64,000 nucleotides of DNA from Viola odorata (GCA_963691705.1 OY829545.1:44689475-44753474); one strand, 5' to 3'; shown: positions 1-11,685, counted from the first letter of the stretch. A program made the numbers and translations. Notes: generated by a model from the sequence alone, not told the origin.

Positions 1-237
1 ACTATCCTTAAAAATTATGGGCCAGAAGAAACCAGCTTCTAAAACTTTGAGAGTTGTTTTCTTTGGTCTGAAATGTCCACCGCTGGGTATAGAATGACAA
101 AACTTGAGGATAGAAGGTACCTCACCGGGTGTCACACATCACCTTACCAACTGATCTGAGCAATACTTCCAAAGGTATGGGTTATCCCAAACATAGTATC
201 GTGCTTGCTTTCTGATCCATTGTCGTTCTAAGGTTTA
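1..237 (-). pseudogene. Integrase zinc-domain remnant of H
   Basis: On the minus strand this stretch continues from the RNase H-integrase linker of the duplicated block into the region that in the element at 26571-27971 carries the integrase N-terminal zinc domain. The segment is degenerate and no open frame survives. It is followed by the window edge, so the integrase core cannot be seen. Confidence 0.5.
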
Positions 238-2137
238 AGAATCTACAAGGAAAGAACCTATAGCAAAAAAATTAGCTATATCTGAAAACCAAGGGAATTG
301 AACGACCTGGGTAAAACACAAGTGTTCATCAGGGAAGGTGTCACGGATGGCTATAGGTTTGTCTTCTTCCAGTAAGGGTAGTCGACTTAGGTGGTCTGCA
401 ACTAGATTCTCAGTTCCTTTTTTATCCTTGATCTCGAGATCAAATTCTTATAGCAGGAGAATCCATCGAATTAACCGTGGCTTATCATCCTTCTTATTTA
501 TGAGATACCTGAGAGTTGTATGATCAGAGTAAATTGTCACTTTAGTACCCAGAAGATATTGTCTTAACTTATCTAAAGCAAATACAACAGCAAGAAGTTC
601 TTTCTCTAAGCATCGTCTAAGAGTTTTGAGGCGCAGTAAATAACGTAGGTCTCGTGACCTTACTTTTATCCTAAGACAACACCAATTGTAGTGTTGTTGG
701 CATCACACATGATCTCAAATGGAAGGTCCCAATTGGGTGCTCAAATGATGGGGACTGAGATCAGCTTTTCTTTGAGGAGGTTGAATGCGATTTTGCAACT
801 GTCATTGAAATGAAGTCGGTATCCTTTCGGAGAAGTTTGTACATTGGTTGTGTAATTTTGGAAAAGTCCTTGATAAATCTCCTATAAAAACCTGAATGCC
901 CAAGAAAAGAACGAACTTCACGCACACACGTTGGGTAAGTTAAAGATTTAATTACTTCAATTTTAGTCTTATCGACTTCAATACCTTTACCTGAGATGAT
1001 GTGACCCAAGATAAGACCTTGGTCTGCCATGAAATAACACTTTTCAAATTTCAAGACAAGGTTAGTTTCTACACATCGTTGCAAAATCTTCTTTAAATAG
1101 GCTAAGCATTCATGAAAAGAATCTCCATAAATGGTAAAATTGTCCATAAATACTTCTATGTCATTTTCTATAAATTCAGAGAAGATACTAACCATGCACC
1201 TTTGAAAGGTAGCTGGAGCGTTGCAAAGACCAAATGGCATTCTCCGATAGGTAAATGTGTCGAAGGGGCATGTAAATGTTGTCTTTTCTTGATCTTCGAG
1301 GGCTACATGAATTTGATGGAAACGAGAGTATCCATCCAGACAATAATAATGTGTTTTAGCTGCAAGACGTTCCAACATTTGGTCAATAAATGGCAAAGGG
1401 AAGTGGTTTTCCTTGGTGGCGGTATTTAACCTTCGGTAGTCAATGTAGACTCGAGTGGGTATCAGCTCGCCATTCTGTCCTATGGTGATGGTGATGCCAG
1501 TCTTCTTAGGTACTACTTGGACAGGACTGACCCAAGTGTTATCAAAGATTGGGTAGATGATACCATCATCAAGTAGCTTTAAGATTTCTTTCTTAACAAC
1601 CTCCATCATAGGTGGATTCAATCTGCGTTGAGGTTATCGACTGTCATCTTCTATGTGGATACGGTGTGTACAAAGGGCAGGTGAGAGTCCCCCTTTGATG
1701 TCTGCAATTGTCCATCCAATGGATTCCTGAAAGCCATTGAGTGTGTTGATGATTTCACGTTCTTCGGCAGGATCGAGCTTGCTAGAAATGATCACTGGGA
1801 GTGTCATTTGCGCCAAGGTAGGCATATTTGAGATGTGTGGGCCAACTCTTCAGTTTGAGATTTGGGGTATGTACCATGGAAGGGGTAAGTTTGGAGTTAG
1901 TTGTAGAAAGATTAGATGCTTTAGAAGGTTGTATATGTTCACAAGTTTCTAGAGCGGCAACGATGTCTGTCAAGTCTGGTGGCACCATCATGTGTGTATT
2001 TGTCAGCTCTAGTGCATGGGGAGTGATGTTTCTTTCAAGTGCAAGCTGCAAAGGGTCGTTAGCATTGAGATCTGAAACTTATGTAACAAGGGGATCAAAA
2101 ACATCTATAAAATATACACAAGAGAGTTCGTTAGGGT
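238..2137 (-). pseudogene. RT-RNase H block of H, copy 1 of tandem duplication
   Basis: Minus-strand frames at 1634-2051 (protease-RT linker), 761-1621 (reverse transcriptase) and about 350-760 (RNase H) form one block. RT shows LPFIDQMLERL and MPFGLCNAPATF, but the catalytic site reads FMDN where the intact relative has FMDD, so the enzyme is dead. RNase H has in-frame stops. The block repeats at 2146-4390 with an offset of about 1,910-1,925 bases. Copy 1 lacks a 17-base piece near 617 that copy 2 keeps. Confidence 0.85.
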
Positions 2138-4026
2138 ATCGCAAGGAAAGAATCTACATGGAAAGAACTTATAGCACAAAAATTAGCTATATCTAAAAAT
2201 CAAGGGAATTGAATGACCTGGGAAAACACAAGTGTTCATCAGGGAAGGTGTCACGGATGGCTATAGGTTTGTCTTCTTCCAGTAAGGGTAGTCGGCTTAG
2301 GTGGTCTGCAACTAGATTCTCAGTTCCTTTTTTATCCTTGATCTCGAGATCAAATTCTTATAGCAGGAGAATCCATCGAATTAACCGTGGCTTAGCATCC
2401 TTCTTATTTCTGAGATACCTGAGAGTTGTATGATCAGAGTAAATTGTCACTTTAGTACCCAGAAGATATTGTCTAAACTTATCTAAAGCAAATACAACAG
2501 CAAGAAGTTCTTTCTCGATGGTGGTGTAATTTCTCTAAGCATCGTCTAAGAGTTTTGAGGCGTAGTAAATAACGTAGGTCTCGTGACCTTACTTTTATCC
2601 TAAGACAACACCAATTGTAGTGTTGCTAGCATCACACATGATCTCAAATGGAAGGTCCCAATTGGGTGTTCAAATGATGGGGACTGAGATCAGCTTTTCT
2701 TTGAGGAGGTTAAATGCGATTTTACAACTGTCATTGAAATAAAGTCGGTATCCTGGAGAAGTTTGCATATTGGTTGTGTAATTTTGGAAAAGTCTTTGAT
2801 AAATCTCCTATAAAAACCTGAATGCCCAAGAAAAGAACGCACTTCATGCATACATGTTGGGTAAGGTAAAGATTCAATTACTTCAATTTTAGTCTTATCG
2901 ACTTCAATACCTTTACCTGAGATGATGTGACCCAAGATAAGACCTTGGTTTGCCCTGAAATGACACTTTTCAAATTTCAAGACAAGGTTAGTTTCTATAC
3001 ATCGTTGCAAAATCTTCTTTAAGTAGGCTAAGCATTCATGAAAAGAATCTCCATAAATACTTCTATGCCATTTTCTATAAATTCAGAGAAGATACTAACC
3101 ATGCACCTTTGAATGGTGGCTGAAGCATTGCAAAGACCAAATGGCATTCTCCGGTAGGTAAATGTGTCGAAGGGGCATGTGAATGTTGTCTTTTCTTGAT
3201 CTTCGAGGGCTACATGAATTTGATGGAAATGAGAGTATCCATCCAGACAATAGTAATGTGTTTTAGCTACAAGACGTTCCAACATTTGGTCCATAAATGG
3301 CAAAGGGAAGTGGTCTTCCTTGGTGGCGGTATTTAACCTTCGGTAGTCAATACAGACTCTCTAGCCATTTTGGATTCGAGTAGGTATTAGCTCGCCATTT
3401 TGTCCTGTAGTGATGGTGATGCCGGTCTTCTTAAGTACTACTTGGACAGGACTGACCCAAGTGCTATCAAAGATTGGGTAGATGATACCATCATCAAGTA
3501 GCTTTAAGATTTCTTTCTTAACAACCTCCATCATAGGTGGATTCAATCTGGGTTGAGGTTATCGACCGTTATCTTCTTTGTGGATACGGTGTGTACAAAA
3601 GGCAGGTGAGAGCCCCTCTTTGATGTCTGTAATTATCCATCCAATGGATTCCAGAAAGCCTTTGAGTGTGTTGATGATTTTACGTTCTTCGGCAGGATCG
3701 AGCTTGCTAGAAATGATCACCGGGAGTGTCATTTGCGCCAAGGTAGGCGTATTTGAGGTGTGTGGGCCAACTCTTCAGTTTGAGATTTGGGGCCTGTACC
3801 ATGGAAGGGGTAAGTTTGGAGTTAGTAGTAGAAAGATCTGATACTTTAGAAGGCTGTATATGTTCACAAGTTTCTAGAGCGGCAACGATGTCTGTCAAGT
3901 CTGGTGGCACCATTATGTGTGTATTTGTCAGCTCTAGTGCATGGGGAGTGATGTTTCTTTCAAGTGCAAGCTGCAAAGGGTCGTTAGCATTGAGATCTGA
4001 AACTTATGTAACAAGAGGATCAATAA
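2138..4026 (-). pseudogene. RT-RNase H block of H, copy 2 of tandem duplication
   Basis: This is the second copy of the block at 238-2137. The linker frames lie at 3559-3976 and RT is split into frames at 3361-3546, 3028-3303 and 2690-3010. RNase H remnants lie at about 2270-2690, and the start of integrase at 2146-2240 abuts the linker of copy 1 near 2137. RT is broken by a deletion just at the catalytic loop, where the FMDD context is lost. Copy 2 continues at 4316 beyond an inserted solo LTR, whereas copy 1 has the same sequence uninterrupted near 2091-2110. Confidence 0.85.
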
Positions 4027-4315
4027 TGATAAGATTCGGACTCTTGAGGGAAGCTGCAAAAGCGCCAGATGACGTCATCATGCGTCAGCCGGATAGGATA
4101 TCGCTGATGGGATATCGCTAGTGGGATGTTATCGGGGTATCCTGGGATAGGATGACGCCGTGTCGGTCCCCCCGGCTGATGTCGACCATCCCAGGACTCC
4201 TCGACCTAACGCGTGCGGTAGCCGGGTGTTGTCGCCAGTCAAGGTCTACAGGGATCCGACTTTGACTTCGGGTGAGAAGACGAATGTACCCTTGGTGTTT
4301 CATCAATTGTTATCA
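4027..4315. mobile_element. Solo LTR (TGATAA family) with perfect AATAA duplication
   Basis: The segment starts TGATAAGATTC and ends TTGTTATCA, so it has matching inverted termini. It is flanked by AATAA at 4022-4026 and AATAA at 4316-4320. Both ends resemble the longer LTR at 15607-16143 of the same family. It contains a TGACGTCATCATGCGTCA-type repeat stretch and GATATC repeats. The uninterrupted sequence in copy 1 of the surrounding duplication (about 2091-2110) shows the empty site. No internal region is present, so this is a recombined solo LTR or a very short derivative. Confidence 0.9.
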
Positions 4316-5556
4316 AATAACATCTACAAAATTTACACTAGAGAGGTCGTTAGGGTATCGCATGGCATCAATCATATTGAATTTAACAATTTCACCGTCA
4401 AAATCTAGTGAGATAGAGGCGTCGTGTACATCGATCTTGGCTTTGGCTATTTGTAGGAAGGGTCTTCCTAGTAGCATATCTAAAGCTTTGCCTGAGTGAT
4501 CTTCTTCCATATCAATTACATAGATATCTGAGGGATAAATGAAATTGTTTACCTGGACAAGGACGTCCTCGATTACACCTACTGGATGGACCATAGAACG
4601 GTCTACGAGTTGGATGACGACTCTCGAGTGCATCATAAATCTCTAAGGGCATCACGTTGATACCTGCACCAAGATCACACAGAGCTTTCCCAATAGTGGT
4701 GGTGCCAATCTTGCATAGGATGGTGAACATCCCTTGATCTTTGCATTTTGGTTGCAGCTTCCTCTGCACCTACACTTATTTTCTCCATGTCTGTCATTTT
4801 GCTTTTGTTAGTGCATAAGGTTTTAAGAAATTTATCATAGCGTGGGATATTTTTAACATCTTATAAAAGAGGGATATTTAATTGTACTTTGCTAAAATAT
4901 CATAAATTTCTCGATCCTCCTTATCCTTCTTGCTTTTAATCAACCTTGAGGGAAAAGGGGGCTCGAATACCTTAATGATGTATTCCTCGGAGAACTCTAG
5001 TTTCTTTGGAGCTTTTTTTGGTGAGGTGAAAGATTGAACTTTGACTTCGGGTTTAGCGTCAAGGATATGATGTGGAAGTTCAGGTTCAGGGATTTCAATG
5101 TTTGGGGCCATATCTGGATTGGTACGTGGAGGTAACTGAGTACCGCTACGCAAGGTGATGGCGCTTACGTTGTGCTTTGGGTTAGGTTTCGTCTAAGGCT
5201 GGAGTCTTCCCCGACTCTTTAGTTCCTTTATCTCTGCATCCTGGTAATTCATAAGCTTTTGCATATCAAAAATGATTTTGTTATATCTGGTTACCTCATC
5301 TGATGAGTTCAAGGATGGTTCCCGTCCTTGTGGTGCTTGGTTGTTCGTAGGATTCTGTCTTGGCTGAAAGTTCTAAAGATTGAATGGTGGTTGAGCTTGG
5401 TTGTTATACTGATTTTGTTGTTGTGGTTGACTAGGTCCGGCTTGGTTGTCACCATCCTAGGTTGTAATTGTTCGAGTACGGGTGAAATTTCTGAGGGGCT
5501 CCATTATAATTTCCAATGGCGTTGACTTGGAATTCTTCAGGAATATTAGGGTGGTG
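4316..5556 (-). pseudogene. Protease and gag C-terminus of H
   Basis: The minus-strand frame at 4512-4769 carries the protease motif (GKALCDLGAGINVMPLEIYD) and 4313-4636 its C-terminal half (LLGRPFL). The frame at 4878-5153 corresponds to the gag-protease linker (EVFEPPFPSRLI-like basic stretch). From 5160 to 5556 a glutamine/asparagine-rich gag C-terminus continues in broken frames, ending at a piece that starts just after the gag zinc knuckle. The zinc knuckle itself lies on the other side of an inserted LTR, at 6891-6971. Confidence 0.8.
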
Positions 5557-6890
5557 TGTTGTCGAGGCACATTCAAATATAATAACAAAAACCTGCTATC
5601 AAGTGCACAATAAATTGTGTATAGTGGCAGCAGGGTCGAACACAGGGACTAAGGGTAGACGCTGACTTTCGTGTGTGACTAGGGCAAACAGACCGAAACA
5701 GTAACAAATGGGGGGAGGGGGGTTTGAGAGTGTTGATTAATCTAATGTAAACTGAGAAAGTAATAACAAACAGTAATAAAGCAAGTAAGAAATCAATAGA
5801 GAGAGGGTCCTCAGTAGAAATCTATCTCTGGTTGCATTTATGGTCGGCCGGTCATTGGTGCAAGGATCTTCTACCCTGGTTGGCAGACGTGCTATGGGGA
5901 CCAGGTACGTTTGGGTCCCCTACTTTCCTTCATACGCGAAACTACTCCAAGGTATGTTTATGGAGTGGTCTTGACACTTCATCGTCCTCTAAGGTACGTT
6001 TATGGAGACAATACTCAAAGGCTCATTAAGAAGAGGAAAGACACGTCTAGGGCGAGACACTCAGTACGTTCGAGGCACTACCCTATTTACTCGTTTAACC
6101 CAGCTGAATGAGACCAGGAACCCGATTACTTACAAACTGGTTGTCTAATTTACTCTGCAGCCTCACATTAGTTATTACTACAGAGATGACTTTAATCGCC
6201 TAGGCCTCGTCACAAGTTGGCCGGACTCCTAACCAACCCTAGGTGAATTGACAAGTATTTGTTAAATAAATAAATACAAACCAGAGATGTTTTAAACTCA
6301 ATTAGACCTCACGACTTTCCTTAGCAACCTTCGATGATTCCTACCAAGAACAATAACTTAGTCGCTCATATTAAAAGTAAAAACAAATAAAATAAATAAA
6401 TTGCATAATTAAAGAAGAAGAGAATGGGAAAAACTCCTGAATATTACCGGCCAGAGCAAAGCTCCAGTTTATTACAAAGTTGTTAGAAGAAGAGAGAGGC
6501 GGAAGAAGAAGAAGAGAGAGTCCCCTAAAACCCTAATTGTTTAAATATATATATTAAATAAAATAGAAGTCCTAAGTCTAATAGAACTAGGTTTTCCATA
6601 ATTATGCCTTTGCTGAGCTGGGAACACGGAAGGGAAGTAGGAGAATCAGTCGGATTTATTAAATTTCCATTTCCGCACTTTCCATTTTCTGCTACTGCCT
6701 GCGAGCGATGAGCAGCTAGGCCTAGACGCTCGAAACCCTCCAAAATCCAGTGATTAATGCATCGTTCTGGGATTTCTTCTCCTAAAGCCTAAATCTGCTA
6801 TAAGTAAAGAAATAGAGGCTAATTAGTAGCATCAAGATCCAAAAAGGGCTAGGAAGGGAAGAGAAAATGTGAACAAAATACATCATATCA
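5557..6890 (-). mobile_element. Solo ATHILA-like LTR inside gag of H
   Basis: On the minus strand this begins TGATATGATGTATTTTG at 6890, similar to the LTR start at 13210. It ends near 5557 after a conserved CCCTGTGTTCGACCCTG block that is also present in the H2 LTRs (22281 and 46100). The gag of H reads into both sides: the zinc knuckle lies to the right and the proline/glutamine-rich C-terminus to the left. The left boundary is uncertain by a few bases, and I do not see a convincing target duplication (CCCCA against a degenerate counterpart). There is no coding content. Confidence 0.7.
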
Positions 6891-6971
6891 TGGGGAAAGC
6901 ATCCATTGGATGGTCAATAAGGTTGTAGAATTGACAAACCTTTACTTGGACCGGTTGTCTAGTGGCCATTT
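6891..6971 (-). pseudogene. Gag zinc-knuckle fragment of H
   Basis: The minus strand encodes a C-x2-C-x4-H motif (VCQFYNLIDHP) followed by DAFP, where the relative at 23403 has DACP, so the last cysteine of the CCHC knuckle is mutated to phenylalanine and the first pair reads C-Q-F-Y. It is bounded on the left by the solo LTR ending at 6890 and on the right by the LTR of element B starting at 6972. It marks H as the host into which B jumped. Confidence 0.7.
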
Positions 6972-8039
6972 TGATACGATCTAGCCTCCTTTTGACAAGG
7001 GCTGGATATATTTATAGAGCTTTTGAAAGGATCTAGCCTGAGAGTTTACTGAAACAAGCACCAATACAAAGACGTACACAAATGAAGGTGTAAGATGGCA
7101 CGGATTCACAACAGAACGGAAGCAAATAAGGATAGGATAAGAAAGCATATTACCGAGATAAAGAAGAAGGAGGTGTGGAAGGACTTGAACGCGATGAAGA
7201 GTATTGAGAAGCACGTTGCATGCACAGATAGAGATCGAAAATGAAATGGAACATACACATATATTTCTCACACAAGAAAGCAGTCAAAGATTACAAGGTT
7301 TTGATTTCCCAAGAGAGATAGGGAGGAGTATTCTCAACTCAAGCTATCTCTCTCAAAAAATGGGTGAGTTTAGTGGAGGAGTAATCTCGACTCAAGAGGA
7401 GTAATCTCAACTCGATGAACAAAGTTCACTTCAACATCTAAACTACTGAAAATAGTAGTTAAGTTCGGTATTTATACTAAAGGTTACAAAAATGGCCTTG
7501 AATGGTTCGAGGTCGAAGGTTCGAAATATTTCATGGCTTAGTAGGGTTGGTGCGAGGATTCCTCATATGATGACCGATGGAGGTATGAGGCTTACGGGAA
7601 GTCCTCGTAGGTTGCCCGGCTAAGGTATGAACCATGCGATGGTTGGTCCTGGCTCCTCCCGGTAGTTTCCTTAAGGGTTATCGGGTTGGCGTGTTCTTCG
7701 CCCATGTCTTCTGGTATGTACCTCCCGGTACCTTGCATACTCGTGCGATTTCCGGTAACCTGTTCTCCTGATACGTTCCTGTTAACTTCCACAAATGGCT
7801 CAAGGTTGGCTCTGGCCTCATTGATGCCTCTCGCTAGGCTCCCGATAGTTTCCCCATTTCTCGATAGATTCCCAATATGTTGTTCGAGTACCGTTATGAC
7901 CCATTCTTTGACTCTCGGTTTGTCTGTCCTCATCTCGTGCTCGAACCAAAGGGTTAGCTTCTTTGTTTGGCTTTGTGTGATTGGCCCTTTAGGCCTGGTA
8001 TCCTCAACCTCAAGGTGTGAGAGGTCCATGATCGTATCA
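6972..8039 (-). mobile_element. 3' LTR of chromovirus-type element B
   Basis: Inverted termini TGATACGATCT at 6972 and ATGATCGTATCA at 8039 bound 1,068 bases. A minus-strand TATA box (TATAAATA) lies at 7469-7476. Just outside the right end, the minus strand has a purine tract (AAAGGGGAAGGAGA) immediately before the LTR, as expected for the polypurine tract of a minus-strand element. The pol frame at 7592-8209 runs into the LTR, so the C-terminal tail of pol is encoded by LTR sequence. The flanking base block on the left is CATTT; the partner duplication is not visible because the other end of B is missing. Confidence 0.8.
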
Positions 8040-9853
8040 TCTCCTTCCCCTTTGAAAGAATTTGTCATCGAATCTATTTCTCGGGGTTCCTCATCATCTG
8101 TATTAAAGTGGGATAAATAATTGTCATGAAATGAATTACTTATGGAACCGTACTCACTCGGTAGGTCAAGAACATATGCATTGGTGGAGGATTTGGAATG
8201 GGTCATCACCTTTTGGACTTAGCTTCCCTCCCCGGTGGTTGGGAAACCTCTCATTGCACCAATGAAGCCAAACCCATTGGCAAGGTACAAACGCAGTAGG
8301 CTCTTTACCTTTGTTGCGCTTGATCACCTCACGTTCATTCATGGCTTCTATATTTTTGCACACTTGTTCATGAAGTTTTCTCACCTCGGCTGCCTTTTCA
8401 TTGCCATTTATACATTTTAAAGAACTCACGGGCAAAGGTAAGAGGTCGAGAGGGGTCAAGGGTTTGAACCCATAGACCACCTCAAAAGGAGAGAAACCAA
8501 TTGACGAATGATAAGCATTATTGTACGCAAATTTGGCAAAAGCAAGACAATCTTCCCACTTAATCCTATGTTTAGCAATTAAGACCCGAAGTAGAGATCC
8601 TAAGGTCCTATTCACCACTTCGGTTTGTCCATCCATTTGAGGATGGCAAGTGGTGGAGAGGAGTAGTTTAGTACCTAACTTTGCCTACAATGTTCGCCAA
8701 AAGTGACTTAGGAATTTTGTGTCTCGATCACTTAGTATGTTTTTGGGCATGCCATGAATGCACACAACATGTTGGAAAAATAAGTGTGTAATGTGGGTGG
8801 CATCATGTGTCTTAGCACATGGTATAAAATGTGCCGTTTTGGAAAATCTATCAACCACAATAAAAATTGAGTCATTACCATACCGAGATCTAGGAAATCC
8901 TAACACAAAATCCATAGACAAATCTAACCACGGGTGTTGGCTTACATGAAGGGGCATATGGATTGCATGGTGATTTGACCTAGACTTAGCTTGTTTACAT
9001 ACAAGGCAATGATTCAATTTTCACAACATCATTTTACATTTGTAGCCAAAAGAAATGAGATTTTAGTAAACGCAATGTCTTAGTGATGCCAAAATGTGCA
9101 CGCAAGGCTCCACAATGAGCTTATAAAATGAGCAATTCCCTAATGCTAGAGCGAGGGATGAACATAAAATCATCATGGTGAAAGAAATGAAAGTGAGGGC
9201 CACGGGCGCATGCAGCATATATATCACAAAAATTCTCATCATTTCTATAAAGCTCAATCAAGTGAGAAAAATCATAAATTTGGGCATCAAAGGAGTTCAA
9301 GAGAACGTACCTTCTTGATAGGATTGGCAATAACATTCTCTTTTCCCTTTTTGTATTTGATAGTGTACATGAGGGCTTCTATGAACTCCATCCACTTGGC
9401 ATGTCTCTTGTTTAACTTGGCTTATCCTTGAAGGAATTTCAAAGACAAGTGATTCGTGTGGATGATGAATTGGGCCAGTAGAAGGTAGTGCTCCTATACC
9501 ATGAGTGATATCACCAAGGCATACAACTCTCGGTCATAGGTGGAGTAGTTGAGTTGCGCGCCACTCAACTTCTCGCTAAAGTAGGCAATCAACCTGCCTT
9601 CTTGTGTTAAGACAACACCAATACCAATGCCACTCGCATCGCATTCCAACTCAAATGCTTTGGTGAAGTTGGGGAGGGCCAATACCGGTGAGCTCATGAG
9701 CCTTTCTTTTAACTCCTTGAAAGCCGCTTCTTGTCTTTCCCCCTAATCAAACGTTACGCTATTTTTTGTGAGTTCATTCAATGGTGTGACAATGGTTGAG
9801 AAATTTAGGACACACTGGTTGTAGAAGCTTGCTAATTTGTGGAAGGACCGCAC
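7592..9853 (-). pseudogene. Integrase, RNase H and pol tail of element B
   Basis: Minus-strand frames in order: 9494-9697 RNase H ([16 protein letters not shown]), 9063-9336 linker, 8685-9017 integrase zinc/core start ([28 protein letters not shown], a catalytic aspartate), 8166-8636 integrase C-terminal part (MDGQTEVVNRTLGSLL with the catalytic glutamate) and 7592-8209 the tail with GPITQSQ. Frames are joined by stops and shifts. At 9853 the frame reads V-R-S-F-H, which is the RT connection region, and it is cut by the LTR at 9854. The missing N-terminal RT half is at 52972-53770. Confidence 0.85.
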
Positions 9854-11562
9854 TGATATGATCCTAGGTGGCTAGGATGCGCTTTCTGATGATCTAGTTC
9901 GAAGTCTGGATTTCAATGCGGAATAATAACTCTCTTGACACTTAACCCTCCTAATAACTTGTACTAGGAAAACTAAGTCTAATCAATAGAGGTTCTTGAG
10001 TCGAATCCCTAACCCTCTAACCAACCTGTGATTAGCAAACTAGGGTGAACGATCAATAAGGTTTTGAACTTCAAGTTTTACTTGAGATTTAATCAAATGT
10101 TCTAACTCAATTAAATACAAGGTTCTTCACAAGAACGGTTTAAAGAAACACTCTGACTTTAATTATCAAATCGGGGTCTGTTTACAATGAAGGGTGGCGC
10201 GCCTTTATATAGGCTATGCGTTAATCCTACTCCTAGTCGAGTTAGAACTACAAGTTCAATTCTACTCGAACTCTAAGTAAAATAAATAAATAAATATCTC
10301 TAATATTTAAATAATAATTAAAATACATAAATGCACGGTTGGAATAATATTTGGGCCGATGGTCCAAATCGCAAACCCTAGGCGCAATCCTTGCGTAAGT
10401 AGGATTCGACTCGGGCCATTTTCTAAATGCCTCGTGTGTTCTTCCTGAAACTCAAACAGCATCTTCTTGACATCCCGAAAGGCCTTAAACGTTGTTGAAG
10501 GCTCGTGGAAATTCATCCATGTCGAAGATTGATGCGATCCAAGACATAAATCATGAAGAAATAGTGGTTATCGTCATCGACGCTAAGCCACTGGCGTCAT
10601 TGACGCCAACCATTGGTTTGGGCACTTCTTATTGGCTGAGGCTAGCGTCATTGACTCTAATCCTTAACATCAATGACTCTAGTGACTATTTTGAAGGGCT
10701 TTCTTGAGGCAAAGGCTAGCGTTATTGACTCTAAGCCTTAGCGTCAATGATTCTAGGGACTATTTTGAAAGGCAATTTCGGACCTTCCATTATTTATTTA
10801 GCTATTTTCATTAATTAATTAAATTAGTCTAAATTTATTTTAATTAATTAATTAGGAGTTCTATTAAGGGAAGGTTTCCCATCGTAAGGATTTAGGGTTT
10901 CTCTTATTTAAAGGAGCCACCTTCTTCATTATTATTTTAAGCTATTTTCAATCAATTAAAACAGAGAGGATTTTCTCAATTGTTCACGTGTGAACCTTGT
11001 TGCTTCTTAAGTCTGAACGCTTAAGTCGATTTGCAAGTAAAAGACCGAGAGTTCAAACCCAATTGTTTCATTTCACCTAGGTTGGTATTCACAAGTTGAA
11101 TACATGGTTAGAGATCCGAGTCAAGAACCTCAATTGTTTAGCTTAGGTTGCTTAGTACAGGTTGCTAGGAGGGTTAAGCACTCAAGAGAGTTATTTTATT
11201 CCGCATTCAAAAATCCAATCCTTCGAACTAGATCAGAAAGTACTCGTTACGCATCCTACGCAACTAGGATCGTATCAAAGATAGATCGATCATCAATCTC
11301 ATAGGCGCTGTCGGATGCGCTAGGCATGACCATGTGTGTGCCGGGTGCGCTAGGCGCAGCCATGAGCAGCATTACGAGCCTCGGCTCTTTCTCTCGCAGC
11401 GTGGCCTCCTCGATGAGCGCCTCACACTTCAGTTCCTTGTAGATCAGCTGTGAGAGCCTCGCTTGTAGCATCTTGCCTCGAGCGCGCGTCATTGGTCCAA
11501 CAGGCGGCAATGGCACCTCGATCGCATAAGCAGAATTAGGGTCAGTGCGAGGAATCGCATCA
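9854..11562 (-). mobile_element. Full LTR1 copy (A family), interrupted by a solo LTR
   Basis: Termini are TGATATGATCC at 9854 and GAATCGCATCA at 11562. Removing the inserted 748-bp LTR and its 5-base duplication leaves 956 bases, matching the 955-base LTR at 52017-52971. A minus-strand TATA box lies at 10204-10211. A purine tract (minus strand, from CTTCCCCCTTC at 11566-11576) follows at the right, so this is a 3' LTR of a minus-strand element. It is inserted in the RT of element B with flank CGCAC (9849-9853). Confidence 0.88.
10530..11277 (+). mobile_element. Solo LTR2 (748 bp) with perfect AAGAT duplication
   Basis: Inverted termini TGATGCGATCC and GGATCGTATCA bound 748 bases, flanked by AAGAT at 10525-10529 and AAGAT at 11278-11282. 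Removing it restores the pol-tail reading seen in the uninterrupted LTR1 at 52.5-52.8 kb. A TATTTAAAGG box near 10905 gives plus orientation. The left third contains repeated GCGTCATTGACGC-type near-palindromes (about 10570-10760). A second 748-base copy lies inverted at 13369-14116. Confidence 0.92.
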
Positions 11563-11685
11563 TTCCTTCCCCCTTCAAAAGGAATCATCCTTGAATCCGG
11601 CTCCTCTCCATCGTCTCCTACATCAAATAAATGTAAGTCAAAAACATTCAAAGAAGCACTAACGGAACTCAAGGCGTTCAAGGTT
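11563..11685 (-). pseudogene. Pol C-terminal tail of an A-family element
   Basis: The minus strand encodes SASLNVFDLHLFDVGDDGEE, which continues into LTR1 as NDAIPR and GPMTRARGK. The same tail occurs at 46167-46460. The fragment ends abruptly near 11685 where an inverted chromovirus leader begins, so the rest of pol is missing here. Confidence 0.8.

Larger units (their letters stand above)
1..5556 (-). mobile_element. Decayed ATHILA-like Ty3/gypsy element (H), gag-pol remnant
   Basis: Reading the minus strand from 5556 downwards gives a gag C-terminal region, a retropepsin-like protease, a linker, reverse transcriptase, RNase H and the start of integrase, all broken by stops and frameshifts. 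The protein pieces match those of the better-preserved element at 21977-46194 (DLGAGIN-MP protease motif, LPFIDQMLERL and MPFGLCNA in RT). The order is disturbed by a tandem duplication of the RT/RNase H block and by an inserted solo LTR. No LTR of this element itself is visible in the window. Its 3' part lies beyond position 1, and its gag is interrupted by further insertions to the right. Confidence 0.85.

Noticed and set aside
7686..8120. 144-codon plus-strand frame in B LTR
   Set aside because: It is the complement of the pol tail frame; the minus-strand frame has family motifs and the plus strand has none.
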